A stretch of DNA of 64,000 bases, taken from contig NZ_CP125098.1 of assembly GCF_030020805.1 (NCBI RefSeq), forward strand, positions 6,037,501-6,101,500, given 5' to 3'. Source of the DNA: Paenibacillus sp. RC67. Lineage in GTDB: Bacteria > Bacillota > Bacilli > Paenibacillales > NBRC-103111. The notes beneath the pieces were generated by a model. That model searched no databases and had not been told where the DNA came from. It was given only the letters and a program-made list of their open reading frames with translations. The position numbers and the translations under genes were made by a program. Positions 8,421 to 17,669 of the stretch are shown here, in pieces. Every line of letters starts with the position of its first letter. Position 1 is the first letter of the stretch.

Positions 8421-10661
8421 TTAATTAATGTTAACTCCAGCACTAGCGTAACCTGCAACGGTATTTACAAGAGTTAAGCCTGCAGCTGTTGAAGAAAAGA
8501 CCATAATATATCGGGTTTGAGCTTTTACAGGAATACTCAAGCCGGTAGTGATTCCTGAAGATATACTCCCTATTGACAGAATACCTGTCATAGATGGAGC
8601 CAGTGTTACCGAAGCTCCAGGAACGGGAGTAAACATATTATTGGGTGTTTTGGATTCATATAATTGCGCTGTAATCGTTACCGTCGATCCGATTAAACTT
8701 AAAGCCGCAGTATTGCTAAAATAGGCGGACATCGATGTAATCGTTCCATCGCGTGGAACCGAGAATCCAAAGTTTAATAGTGTACCACCTGCACCTGTTA
8801 GATCAATAGCTCTTCCTACAGGGGCTACGCCAGAAGCGGAAGAACCAAATCCTACCAAGCCAGTCGTTCCAACTAGCCCACCCGCGATCGTTGTCATGGT
8901 TATAGGCAATCCGGATGCAAAAGGAATAATAGCTCCCCCTCCTGATGTTCCCGATGCTCCCGCTGCAGCTAGTAACGTATAAGCAGATGAAACTCCTGGT
9001 GTACCTGTCGGATTCGCGGTATTAACCATATAAGTGCTACCATTGTAGGTTACCACTTGATAGAGAGAATATGATGAAGCTGCCAAAGGGTTAAAGGCTA
9101 CTAAACCGTTTAAGCCTGCTCCCGGATCACCCTTTGCTCCTTGCGGACCTGCTGGGCCCGTTGCTCCTGGATCACCTTGCGCTCCTTGTGGACCTGCTGG
9201 GCCCGTTGCTCCTGGATCACCTTGCGCTCCTTGCGGACCTGCTGGGCCTGCTGCTCCCGGATCACCCTTCGCTCCCTGTGGACCTGCTGGACCAGTCGCT
9301 CCTGGATCACCTTGCGGACCTGCTGGGCCTGCTGCTCCCGGATCACCCTTCGCTCCCTGCGGACCTGCTGGGCCCGTTGCTCCTGGATCACCTTGCGCTC
9401 CTTGCAGACCTACTGGGCCTGTTGCTCCCGGATCACCCTTCGCGCCCTGCAGACCTGCTGGGCCGGTCGCTCCAGGATCACCTTGTGCACCCTCCGGACC
9501 TGCTGGGCCTGCCGCTCCCGTGTCACCTTTCTCACCCTGTGGACCTGCTGGGCCTGCCGCTCCCGCATCGCCCTTTTCCCCTTGTGGTCCCATCGGGCCA
9601 GTCGCTCCGGGTTCACCCTGCATACCTGAAGAGCCGCTTGATCCTCTGCTTCCTGGATCTCCTTTCTCTCCTTTTTCACCTTGGGGACCAATATCTCCTT
9701 TGTCGCCCTTCTCTCCTTTATCTCCTTTTTCCCCAGATTCTCCCTTTGTTCCAGGAGTTTGCACAGGTGCGGCACTTTCGCCAGTGATTTCCAAGAATAG
9801 TACGCTGCTTCCGTTATGTATTACTGTAGCTGCATCCCCTACACGAATGGCTGCTCCAAGTCCGCTCTTACCATAAGTGACAGTATCTGAGCCCAATTGA
9901 AACGATGCTTTGGATCCTGTGCTGTCCAGAATGGTAATGCTGCTCTTAGTCACTTCTGTAACATTGCCTCGTACGACCCGGTTAGAATTAATGCCCACCA
10001 AGGATTCCGCGTTATTCAGCAAAGACGCCAGCTGCGCTCTTGTAACGGTTTGTTTTGGCTTAAATGTATTGTCCGGAAAACCACTAATGACATTATATTT
10101 TGCTGCAACATTCACGTAGCCGTTCGCCCAGCTTGATATATCAGCAGCATCGTTAAAGGAGGGGGTTGCACTGGCAAGACTTTTTGCTTCAACCTCTTTG
10201 CCGATTGCTCGTACAACCAATCTCGTTAACCATTCTCTGCTAGCCGTTTGCTTCCCCCACTCTGAGCCTTCAGAGACAGGTTCTTCATTGGAGATGATCA
10301 AGCCCTTCTCCAGCGCCAGCTGTATTCCGTTTTGCGCCCATGAGTCCACTTTGAGCGCCATGTTTGATGTTGTGGAGGCTGATTCATCCAAACCCAAAAA
10401 ACGAACGATCATAATGACCGCCTCTTGATGACTTATCGAACCGTTTGGGTTGAAGCTGCCCGTCGCATCCCCCTCTATAACACCAAGACCAGATAGCTTG
10501 GAAATAGATTTATATGCCCAAGAAGATGAATCCACATCATGGAATGCCGCGCTAACTACGGAATTACCTAAAGAGCCAAAGCTTGGGAACGTCACAGCAA
10601 GCTGACTTACTACGAGAAACACCATGGATGACTTACATACTAATTTATTGATCCCTTTCAT
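8421..10661 (-). CDS. SLH-anchored collagen-like protein with BclB-type C-terminal domain
   Basis: 746 residues. After a signal peptide (about 1-38) come SLH repeats (about 39-220), a short beta domain (about 225-290), about 230 residues of uninterrupted Gly-X-Y collagen triplets (about 300-520; [10 protein letters not shown] then many [15 protein letters not shown] units), a spacer with a chitin-binding-like WxxxxYxxG-poor segment ([21 protein letters not shown]) and a C-terminal domain starting [14 protein letters not shown]. That C-terminal domain matches what is known of the exosporium glycoprotein BclB C-terminal family. Collagen stalks of this kind trimerise and project from the surface. 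Having SLH repeats at the N-terminus suggests anchoring to the vegetative wall or S-layer rather than by the usual exosporium leader. The AGGAGG site is 8-9 bases from the ATG. Confidence 0.88.
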   Translation of the reverse strand: MKGINKLVCKSSMVFLVVSQLAVTFPSFGSLGNSVVSAAFHDVDSSSWAYKSISKLSGLGVIEGDATGSFNPNGSISHQEAVIMIVRFLGLDESASTTSNMALKVDSWAQNGIQLALEKGLIISNEEPVSEGSEWGKQTASREWLTRLVVRAIGKEVEAKSLASATPSFNDAADISSWANGYVNVAAKYNVISGFPDNTFKPKQTVTRAQLASLLNNAESLVGINSNRVVRGNVTEVTKSSITILDSTGSKASFQLGSDTVTYGKSGLGAAIRVGDAATVIHNGSSVLFLEITGESAAPVQTPGTKGESGEKGDKGEKGDKGDIGPQGEKGEKGDPGSRGSSGSSGMQGEPGATGPMGPQGEKGDAGAAGPAGPQGEKGDTGAAGPAGPEGAQGDPGATGPAGLQGAKGDPGATGPVGLQGAQGDPGATGPAGPQGAKGDPGAAGPAGPQGDPGATGPAGPQGAKGDPGAAGPAGPQGAQGDPGATGPAGPQGAQGDPGATGPAGPQGAKGDPGAGLNGLVAFNPLAASSYSLYQVVTYNGSTYMVNTANPTGTPGVSSAYTLLAAAGASGTSGGGAIIPFASGLPITMTTIAGGLVGTTGLVGFGSSASGVAPVGRAIDLTGAGGTLLNFGFSVPRDGTITSMSAYFSNTAALSLIGSTVTITAQLYESKTPNNMFTPVPGASVTLAPSMTGILSIGSISSGITTGLSIPVKAQTRYIMVFSSTAAGLTLVNTVAGYASAGVNIN
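9122..9760 (-). repeat. Collagen-coding tandem repeats (45-bp units)
   Basis: Units of about 45 bases encode [15 protein letters not shown]-type blocks of 15 residues, with single-base variants and at least one shortened 36-base unit near 9300-9340. The near identity of neighbouring units suggests ongoing expansion, contraction or gene conversion. It also creates long antisense open frames that are not genes. Confidence 0.9.
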
Positions 10662-11044
10662 AAAAGCTTCCTCCTAGATTGTAAAAATTTATTTTTTGCA
10701 GAAAAAGTCTCCTAAATAGCATATTTTTCAATAAAAGATAGTGCCAAACAGCATATTCAGTTTGAACTACGCTGCCCAATCTCCTATTTTAGGTTAATAG
10801 AACCCTGATTAATAGTGAGCTTTGTCATCATTTCTGTCATATTACAATTTGTATTTTATTGGTAAAAAATCAATTCAAAAAAAGGTTGTCCCTCCGGTCG
10901 TCTCTTCGACTCCCAGCGGGATAACCTTTAATCAAACAAGCTCTGTTGCACCAATCCACCCAAGCCTTCATCTCTTCCGACGATCTTAATGTTGAACCCC
11001 TCATAGCTTTTCTGTTCCCGCATACAAACGTCACGACTATACAA
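10662..11044. other. Intergenic region between the collagen-like and propeller genes
   Basis: AT-rich sequence upstream of the collagen-like gene. Apart from the AGGAGG ribosome binding site at about 10671 and the hairpin at 10881-10929, I find no gene, tRNA or repeat. Confidence 0.5.
10881..10929 (-). terminator. Hairpin with GGTTATCCC arms (repeat-family terminator)
   Basis: Arms AAAGGTTGTCCC and GGGATAACCTTT (11 of 12 paired plus one wobble) enclose a loop containing TTCGACT, followed on the minus strand by seven Ts. It is downstream of a second terminator of the 11109-13409 gene and resembles hairpins at 20512 and 31562. Confidence 0.6.
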
Positions 11045-11084
11045 AAAAAACCTCGAAGCCCTAACCAAGGGTACGAGGTTTTTG
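11045..11084 (-). terminator. Rho-independent terminator of the propeller/SLH gene
   Basis: Minus strand arms AAACCTCG...CGAGGTTT around a CCCTTGGTTAGGG inner stem-loop, followed by a run of eight Ts. It lies about 25 bases past the stop at 11109. Confidence 0.9.
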
Positions 11085-11108
11085 TATGAAATCAGGCCAA
11101 TCGAAATC

Positions 11109-13409
11109 TTAGGGTCTTAAATCAAGCATTCTGACAATTGCCGTTACCGCCTCAGCTCGGGTAGCTAACGCTGTAGGCGCGAAATTGTTGCCAATCGTAC
11201 CGCCGAGTAGATTGTTTTTACCTGAGATCGCTGCAGCCGGTTTGGCCCAATCCGGAATATCCACGTCATCGGCATAATCAGTAACTACTCCAGGGACTAA
11301 TGTAACACCTAAGCTTTTAACGACCATGGAGATCATTTCCGCATGGGTAATATTCGCGGTCGGTCTGAAGGTGCCATCCGGGTACCCGCTAATGATGCCA
11401 ATCCCCACCGCTTGCTTAACTGCATTTGCCGCCCAATCCTCAATCTCATCCTTATCCTTGAACTCAAGAGCTCCACCTTCAATAGGAGGCTTCAAACCGT
11501 TCATCAGCATAACTGTAAATTCGGATCGGGTAATGTTCGCATTCGGCCGGAACGTGAAGTCCGGATATCCGCTGGCCACTTTTCGTTCATGGGCGCGCAG
11601 GATCTCAGAGATAGCCCAGTGTCCTTTTACGTCGATAAATGGGAGTGAGCTTGCTGCAGCATCAGCCGTCCCCGGTGTGACCACGACCTTGCTCTTGGCT
11701 GCGAACTTCCCGTCCTGCGTTGTGACCGTAATGTCCGTATAACCCGGTGAGACCGCCGTCACTTTGCCATTGATGCTCACAGTTGCTGCTCCAGGGTTGC
11801 TGCTCGCCCAGGTTACATTCTGATTCGAGGCATTCTCTGGAATAACCTTGGCCAAGAGCACCTCATTGTCTCCGACATGAAGAAAAAGCGCGGTTTTGTT
11901 CAGAACTACGCTGCTAGCATCGATTATTGTATCCGTTCGCTCTGTTACGGTTACCTTGCACTGTGCCAAAGGAGCATCTCCTGAGCTTGCAGTGATCGTC
12001 ACGGTGCCGGATAAGAGTGCGCTCACCATGCCATTGGAGTCCACCGAAGCAATATTCGGATTGCTGCTTTTCCAGGTGACTTTGGGATTCGATGCATAGT
12101 TAGGCGAAATAGAGGTAGTTAGATTGACACTCTGCCCCTCCGCTAGAGAAAGTGATGTTTGACTCAAGGTTATCGTTCTCACTGGCACCTTGAGCGCATA
12201 AATGTACATAACGAGAGTGTGCTCCAAATCGTTGAAGTCAACGTCCTTCTCTTTTGGGAATTTGGTTGACACATCATATAAAGTGCCATCTGTGCCTACT
12301 GCCAACGGCAGCGGTTCTTCGGTTTCTATTTTATATTGCCATTGAATGTTGCCATTAGGACCAAGTGCATAAATAGCTTTATTACTCGTGGATTGCGTAT
12401 AGATCAAACCGTTAGGACCAATAACCGGAGGGTTGCTGGAGCCGCCTGCGGCAAACTGCCATTTCAAACTGCCATTGGGTAGCAAGGCATTCAGTTTGGA
12501 GTCCCCTGATCCGAAATAGATGCTGCCGTCTGGACCGACGGATGGAGTATATACGCTGCTGCCTTGATCGAATTCCCAATTTTTCGCTCCGCTGGGAAGA
12601 ACGGCGTAAAGCTTGTGATCGGCTGATCCGATATAGATCACACCCTCTGGACTGAGAGCTGGAGTCGTGTTCACAGCTCCACCCGTTTTAAATTTCCATT
12701 TATTCGTTCCGTTGGGCTTAATAGCATAAAGCGAATCCGTGCCATTGAGCGCATAAATCGTTCCATCCGGCCCCATTGCCAAGTGTGCCTGGGATTTAAC
12801 TTCCATATCCAGTGACCAGATTTCGGAACCATCCTGGGGGTTCAAAGCATGCAAGATGCCATCCTTGGATTGTGCATAAACAGTACCATCCATTCCAAAC
12901 ACAGGAGGAGATTCAATAGGATCTCCCGCTGCGAATGCCCATTTCTTCACTCCATCCTGGCGGATAGCAACCAATTGGCCAGCGCTGTCTTTATATCGGG
13001 TCCCTACATAGACCGTCCCGTCCGGTCCAACGGTCGGTGGAGTTAAGATTTCTTCAGGGAACCCGAAGGTCCACAGCTTTACCCCATCTGAGTTAAATGA
13101 AGACATGGCATATTGAACGGATAATATCCATCGAAACGTGAATCCCAAATAGATTGTATTGTCCGGACCGACGGCTGGAGCGCCACTAAAAGTAGCGGCC
13201 AAGGTCGGAGCTTTCCATTTGACCAACACATCATTCGAATTTTGAAACGTAATTAAATCTTTAATGACAGGATTGATCTCCACATTAGGCACCAAGTTCA
13301 CATTTACAGTAGGATCCAACTTTAGTTCAGCTGATACGGGTACAGCAACAGAACCCAATGTCATCCATATAACGATTAGACTGCATATTAAACGCCTGTT
13401 TACCCACAC
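11109..13409 (-). CDS. SLH-anchored PQQ-like beta-propeller protein with Big2 domains
   Basis: 766 residues with GTG start (GGGGG ribosome binding site 8 bases upstream). A signal peptide (to about 28) is followed at about 60-410 by eight or so repeats containing GPDGTIYxGSxDxKLYAL..NGxxKWxF, the PQQ/outer-membrane-assembly-type WD-like propeller repeat. Two bacterial Ig-like (Big2) domains follow at about 412-495 and 500-580 (VTWKSSNPNIASVDSNGMV and the second copy), then three SLH repeats (about 590-766). It is a wall-bound surface protein. The propeller could bind glycans or proteins; there is no sign of a dehydrogenase active site, so enzymatic activity is not claimed. A terminator follows the gene. 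Confidence 0.88.
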   Translation of the reverse strand: MWVNRRLICSLIVIWMTLGSVAVPVSAELKLDPTVNVNLVPNVEINPVIKDLITFQNSNDVLVKWKAPTLAATFSGAPAVGPDNTIYLGFTFRWILSVQYAMSSFNSDGVKLWTFGFPEEILTPPTVGPDGTVYVGTRYKDSAGQLVAIRQDGVKKWAFAAGDPIESPPVFGMDGTVYAQSKDGILHALNPQDGSEIWSLDMEVKSQAHLAMGPDGTIYALNGTDSLYAIKPNGTNKWKFKTGGAVNTTPALSPEGVIYIGSADHKLYAVLPSGAKNWEFDQGSSVYTPSVGPDGSIYFGSGDSKLNALLPNGSLKWQFAAGGSSNPPVIGPNGLIYTQSTSNKAIYALGPNGNIQWQYKIETEEPLPLAVGTDGTLYDVSTKFPKEKDVDFNDLEHTLVMYIYALKVPVRTITLSQTSLSLAEGQSVNLTTSISPNYASNPKVTWKSSNPNIASVDSNGMVSALLSGTVTITASSGDAPLAQCKVTVTERTDTIIDASSVVLNKTALFLHVGDNEVLLAKVIPENASNQNVTWASSNPGAATVSINGKVTAVSPGYTDITVTTQDGKFAAKSKVVVTPGTADAAASSLPFIDVKGHWAISEILRAHERKVASGYPDFTFRPNANITRSEFTVMLMNGLKPPIEGGALEFKDKDEIEDWAANAVKQAVGIGIISGYPDGTFRPTANITHAEMISMVVKSLGVTLVPGVVTDYADDVDIPDWAKPAAAISGKNNLLGGTIGNNFAPTALATRAEAVTAIVRMLDLRP

Positions 13410-13576
13410 ACAATGAACCCCCTTTACACCTCATGGCTTAAGTTAATTATTCCATTTTTTTCCTCGCCATTCAATAGAGCATAGTGCTTTTGTTGAGTTA
13501 AATTTTTCCTACCATTCTATCCATGTTATAGTAAAAAATGATGATGAAATCATATAACAATGACGGGAGGGTATTA

Positions 13577-14107
13577 ATGGAATATATAAGGGATTACACT
13601 ATGTACGCATCCATATTCGGCATGTTTAGTTTTTGCTGGTTTGGCTGGGCTCAGGAAAATCCCAAAGCAAGCTGGCGCAAATACATTGGTATAGCTTCGG
13701 GTGCAGCGCTTCTAATCTGCTTGATCGGTGTTTACTTAAGCGTGAAGAACTGGAACGCACCCTCCGCTTTGTCAGACACAACTTCATTCAACAACTATTT
13801 GATTTCGGTTTATGTTGAATTCTTTTTGGCAGGTGCTGGTGCTTTTGTGTTGATTAAATTAAAACGCAGTAAGTATGTGTCTCCTTGGATTGCCTTTATT
13901 GTCGGGATTCATTTTATCGGTTTAAAAAGTGTTTTCGATGATCCCAGCTTATACATTCTGGCGATACTCCTAGTTGCAGTCTCCATCATCGCATTATTCA
14001 TATCTCCACGGCTGCATGTAGCCATAAGCGCTATTACAGGTATTGGTGCGGGTACGGTTTTGTTCTGCTTTGCTATATTAGGTTTGATTCGATATTTATC
14101 AGTGTAG
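13577..14107 (+). CDS. Small integral membrane protein, unknown function
   Basis: 176 residues from ATG 13577, chosen because GGGAGG (13565-13570) lies 6 bases upstream; an in-frame ATG at 13538 lacks a ribosome binding site. Five hydrophobic segments can be seen (for example YIGIASGAALLICLIGVYLS, WIAFIVGIHFIGL, LYILAILLVAVSIIALFI and a final TGIGAGTVLFCFAILGL). It loosely resembles small multi-pass membrane proteins of unknown function in Bacilli. It is the only plus-strand gene in the first 31 kb and has no obvious operon partner. Confidence 0.75.
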   Translation: MEYIRDYTMYASIFGMFSFCWFGWAQENPKASWRKYIGIASGAALLICLIGVYLSVKNWNAPSALSDTTSFNNYLISVYVEFFLAGAGAFVLIKLKRSKYVSPWIAFIVGIHFIGLKSVFDDPSLYILAILLVAVSIIALFISPRLHVAISAITGIGAGTVLFCFAILGLIRYLSV

Positions 14108-14478
14108 ATTCAATGGGGGAGGGCGGATTGATCCGCGGTGGCGTCTACCTATGCTTTGCCAGTACAGAGGCGGATGCTGTTCGACATCATTAGTGGGACC
14201 AGCATGCGGGCAAAGCCGAGAGCCCTATGGCTGAATAGAAAATGGCTCTCAAGAACATACCCCACACCCTAGCAAAATTTGATTTCGAAAGTTATACCTT
14301 GGCTCGACCAATAACTTGTTAGCTTACAGGATTGATCAACTCTTGCACTTCGGTACCGGTTAAATGCACAAACTGACCCTTGATAAAATGTTGATCGATT
14401 ACTATCGTTATTCCCATCCTTCCAAAATGAACTTGTTGCTTTGCTCTATACTGCAAACATCATAAACCTTAAAGTTTC
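14108..14478. other. Intergenic region without recognised gene
   Basis: The region between two convergent genes contains a small inverted repeat GAGAGCC/GGCTCTC (14218-14250) that could be a weak terminator. The stretch 14110-14220 is more GC-rich than its surroundings. No intact reading frame with a ribosome binding site is seen. Confidence 0.4.
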
Positions 14479-15855
14479 TTAATCTTCTTTCTTAGCAATA
14501 CGAAAAGAAACAATAAAGCTTAATAGTACTAAAAATAGCTGTATCCATAAGGCCAACATAATTCCTGTGAAATTATTTTGGTTAAAATGCTCACTAACAG
14601 CAATTAAGGCTCCACCGATTCCGATGCTTACTCCCGGGAAAAATGCATCTACAAATTGAAGATAAGCAGAGATCTCTCCTTCCTCTCCGGGGCGGGCATG
14701 CTGCAGTGCTACAGCGCCTGTAGTCGGATTGGCCATGCCAATGCCAAAGCCGGTAAATATTTGTGAAATGACAGCAAATACAATGCCGCCCCTCTCAAGT
14801 GTGACAGCCGTTATGACCAAGGATACCCCCAAGATCATTAAACCGATACCTGAAGAAATACGTTTTTTTCTGCCGCGCCCCTGATCCCTTTCGTCCATTC
14901 TGGATTGCAGCCAAGCTGCCGTGGACCAGCTTAATGCACCTGCTGCGACAATCAACCCTGCAATATCCGCTGACAAGCCTTTCACTTCCGTTAGAGCCAA
15001 TACTACGTAACTCTCGGTGGCAACATAACAAGCAACATACAAGCCTCTTGATATAATGGTTGCCGGCAGCCCTTTTTTAACCATGAACGTGCCTTTAGGA
15101 AGCAGCATTTTCAGAGGCCAAATCATCATGATTAAACCTAGGAGAGAAAGGGTAATGCCCTTCCAATCGGAGATAAATCCTAGTCCACTCAACAAGAGAC
15201 CCGTCCCTATCGTCAGCAATAGCGCGTATCCTTCTTTGCGGCTGCTTCTCTCTACCGGAATACTGCCTGCTTGAAGCTTACGAAACGAAGGCAGTGTAAG
15301 CAATACAGCCAATGCAATCAAAGGGACTACAAGCCAGAACACGAATCTCCATGATACATATTCAGCCAGCAATCCGGCGATATAAGGACCAATCAAAGCG
15401 GGCAAAATATAAGCGCTGGAAAACGCGGCCAAAATTTTTGTTCTAAGCAAATCGGGATAGCTTAAAGTAATGCTGTAATAAACGCAGGTTACGATAGCTC
15501 CGGCACCAAAGCCTTGAAACGCCCTCCCTCCAATTAACATCGGCATGTTGATGGACGTGGCTGCTATCAAAATACCTGCAACAAAAATAACGATAGATAA
15601 GGAAAATGAACGGTACACACCGATTTTGCCGATTTGCTGTCCTATCACCATCGTTCCTAATATTTGTGACAACAAAAAGGTGCTGAATATCCATCCATAT
15701 AGATGAATACCATTAAGATGCCTTGCTACTTCAGGGCCAATGGTTGTAATAGCCAATCCCTCGAACGCTACGGTAGTAACAGCCAAAATAATCCCGATGG
15801 TTAACCCCCTATAGTTGGCGTCCCAAATTCCTGCCTTGCTTTGACTTTTTCCCAT
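14479..15855 (-). CDS. MFS drug efflux transporter downstream of a MarR regulator
   Basis: 458 residues from ATG 15855, which has AGGTGG 9 bases upstream; an in-frame upstream start at 15894 (471 residues) and the ATG at 15861 are less well placed. The protein is highly hydrophobic with 12-14 helices and carries GRAFQGFGAGAIVTCVYYSI, the motif C-like region of drug:H+ antiporters, and a helix 4-5 segment LPALIGPYIAGLLAEYVSWR. It is probably a multidrug exporter. The MarR gene 137 bases upstream on the same strand and shared operator-like sequences point to ligand-controlled expression. Substrate unknown. Confidence 0.87.
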   Translation of the reverse strand: MGKSQSKAGIWDANYRGLTIGIILAVTTVAFEGLAITTIGPEVARHLNGIHLYGWIFSTFLLSQILGTMVIGQQIGKIGVYRSFSLSIVIFVAGILIAATSINMPMLIGGRAFQGFGAGAIVTCVYYSITLSYPDLLRTKILAAFSSAYILPALIGPYIAGLLAEYVSWRFVFWLVVPLIALAVLLTLPSFRKLQAGSIPVERSSRKEGYALLLTIGTGLLLSGLGFISDWKGITLSLLGLIMMIWPLKMLLPKGTFMVKKGLPATIISRGLYVACYVATESYVVLALTEVKGLSADIAGLIVAAGALSWSTAAWLQSRMDERDQGRGRKKRISSGIGLMILGVSLVITAVTLERGGIVFAVISQIFTGFGIGMANPTTGAVALQHARPGEEGEISAYLQFVDAFFPGVSIGIGGALIAVSEHFNQNNFTGIMLALWIQLFLVLLSFIVSFRIAKKED

Positions 15856-15940
15856 TGTCATCCCCCACCTACTTGCCAGAACATTAATTGCCATAGCAAG
15901 TATATGTTTTTAAAAAATAAACTAAACAAATATTCTTGAC

Positions 15941-15957
15941 GATAGTTGCTATAGCAT
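15941..15957. promoter_or_regulatory. Probable MarR operator upstream of the MFS gene
   Basis: Contains ATAGTTGCTAT (15942-15952), an inverted repeat ATAG/CTAT. The identical 11-mer occurs upstream of the marR gene at 16448-16458, which is what autoregulation plus target control would need. Binding is inferred. Confidence 0.6.
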
Positions 15958-15991
15958 CTATATGATCGAGAGGACTTTAAAGCATAAAAAT

Positions 15992-16417
15992 TTATAAGTC
16001 CTTAACGTTGTTATACATGACGGCTAGTATTCTTCTAAAGGTTTCGACTTCTTCCTCAGATAAGCCTTTTATCGTTTTTTTATATGCTTCTATCGATGGA
16101 GTTAGAATTTCCTCTTTAATGTCTCTCCCCTTGGCCGTTAAATAAACACGCAGCGCTCTGCGATCCGTCTCATGGGTTACACGATGAATAAAGCCTTTCT
16201 TTTCAAGCTTGAAAAGCATCCGGGCAATGTTCGTCTGATCTTTGTACAGCCTTTCGGCAAGATCTTTTTGGGTGATGCCTTCCTGTTCCCAAAGAATAAC
16301 TAATATTTCCCATTGATCGACCGTAATGTCAAAAGGATTCACTACCTTTTGGTAGTAATTATTCAGCTTTAAATCCGCCCGGTGTACGATAACACCTATA
16401 TACTTTTCTAATTCCAA
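15992..16417 (-). CDS. MarR family transcriptional regulator
   Basis: 141 residues, TTG start with GGGGG about 8 bases upstream. A winged helix-turn-helix at about 35-100 shows QKDLAERLYKDQTNIARML and the wing DRRALRVYLTAKG, both typical of MarR. It directly precedes an MFS transporter on the same strand, so it most likely represses that pump and itself. No Cys suited for oxidant sensing is present, so a small phenolic or drug ligand is more likely than redox control (inference). Confidence 0.9.
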   Translation of the reverse strand: MELEKYIGVIVHRADLKLNNYYQKVVNPFDITVDQWEILVILWEQEGITQKDLAERLYKDQTNIARMLFKLEKKGFIHRVTHETDRRALRVYLTAKGRDIKEEILTPSIEAYKKTIKGLSEEEVETFRRILAVMYNNVKDL

Positions 16418-16447
16418 TACATAGCCCCCACTTTAATAGATATGACT

Positions 16448-16458
16448 ATAGTTGCTAT
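16448..16458. promoter_or_regulatory. Probable MarR operator upstream of marR
   Basis: ATAGTTGCTAT embedded in GACTATAGTTGCTATGACTAT, with further GACTAT direct repeats. Identical to the 11-mer in front of the MFS gene. Confidence 0.6.
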
Positions 16459-16530
16459 GACTATTATAAATTCGGTTCATCGATAATGTCAATCCGCTGT
16501 GACGACCACGCTGGTCCCACTCCATTTTCT

Positions 16531-16575
16531 AAAATAAAGGCCTTCCCTAAGCTCACAGCTTTAGGAAGGCCAATC
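16531..16575 (-). terminator. Rho-independent terminator after the oxidoreductase gene
   Basis: Arms AGCTTTAGGAAGGCC and GGCCTTCCCTAAGCT (two mismatches in 15) with a 3-base loop, followed on the minus strand by TTTATTTTAG. Confidence 0.8.
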
Positions 16576-16637
16576 ATTATGGATAATCCCAAGACTTTAT
16601 TAATAGACTCTTGAGGGATAAAGAGCTATGGGATTTG

Positions 16638-17564
16638 TTAAATTAGGTTATTCTGTGTCACTTTAATTACCACATTTCCTTTTTTATGCCCTTGCTCCAC
16701 ATATCGATGAGCCTCTTGGATTTGTTCCAGAGGGTAGTATTTATCAATGACCGATTTTAGTCGGCCTATCTCAATGAGTTCTTTTAGAAAAATTAAATCA
16801 TCCGTACGTACCTGAGCCATTCCCTGTCCAATAACAGACACATAAGTCCCATTCGGTGCCAGTGCTTTTTGGGCACTGGATTTCGTGATTTTCCCAACTG
16901 CATCGAAGATGAGATCATAACGCTCTCCACTCTTTGTAAAATCCTCATTTGTGTAATCAATGGCCTTATTGGCTCCCAGAGATTTCACCAAATCCATATT
17001 GGAAGAGCTGCATACCCCCGTAACTTGAGCTCCAAAATACTTCGCAAGCTGAACTGCCGAAGTCCCTGTTGCTCCTGAAGCTCCATAAATAAGAACCTTT
17101 TGCCCGTTTTGAATGCTTCCTTTTCTAAGAAAATGCAATGCGGTTGTTCCCCCGAAAAGAACCGCAGCCGCTTCCTCATAGGACATATTGGAAGGCTTTA
17201 AAGTCACCCACGCATCCTCAGCCAAACAGATATATTCAGTATAGGCACCAAATCGCATACCGGTAAAAGCAAAAACCTGGTCACCTTTCTTAAATCGCTT
17301 CACCTCTTTACCTATATCCTCTATTTCACCTGCCAACTCTACACCAAGTATTGATTTTCTTGGTTTTCTTATTCCTAAAAATAGTCTCATGGGGATCCAT
17401 AACAAGAAAGGGCTTTTGCAGGCTCGAACTCGGCAGTCTCCTGACGTTACTGTTGTCGCATGAACTTTTATTAGTACTTCATTATCCTTTGGAGTGCATT
17501 TAGTAATCTCTTTAAGCTCTAAAACATCCGGTGATCCGTACTTTTCATATACAATTGCCTTCAT
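16638..17564 (-). CDS. Zinc-independent NADPH:quinone oxidoreductase-like (MDR family) enzyme
   Basis: 308 residues with TGGAGG ribosome binding site 7 bases upstream. The GroES-like N-terminal domain (ASGDxRVR-type loop, [25 protein letters not shown]) and the Rossmann segment ([20 protein letters not shown], about 148-167) are those of medium-chain dehydrogenases of the quinone oxidoreductase branch. Structural and catalytic Cys clusters are absent, so it should be a zinc-free NAD(P)H-dependent reductase of quinones or enones. It lies 105 bases downstream of the MalT-type regulator on the same strand and could be its target, though a promoter of its own is possible. Confidence 0.88.
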   Translation of the reverse strand: MKAIVYEKYGSPDVLELKEITKCTPKDNEVLIKVHATTVTSGDCRVRACKSPFLLWIPMRLFLGIRKPRKSILGVELAGEIEDIGKEVKRFKKGDQVFAFTGMRFGAYTEYICLAEDAWVTLKPSNMSYEEAAAVLFGGTTALHFLRKGSIQNGQKVLIYGASGATGTSAVQLAKYFGAQVTGVCSSSNMDLVKSLGANKAIDYTNEDFTKSGERYDLIFDAVGKITKSSAQKALAPNGTYVSVIGQGMAQVRTDDLIFLKELIEIGRLKSVIDKYYPLEQIQEAHRYVEQGHKKGNVVIKVTQNNLI

Positions 17565-17669
17565 GAAATTCCTCCAAACTCATTTTGCAATTAGTATAGC
17601 TTGAGCACGGTATCGACCTGTAGATACTAAAGTATTGTTTTACATTTAGCTGCATGTTTTATCGGATAA

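Noticed and set aside
9134-9787. Long plus-strand ORFs (217 and 162 codons) and extra minus-frame ORFs over the collagen repeats
   Set aside because: Low-complexity shadows of the Gly-X-Y repeat; the collagen frame with signal peptide and SLH repeats is clearly the coding one.
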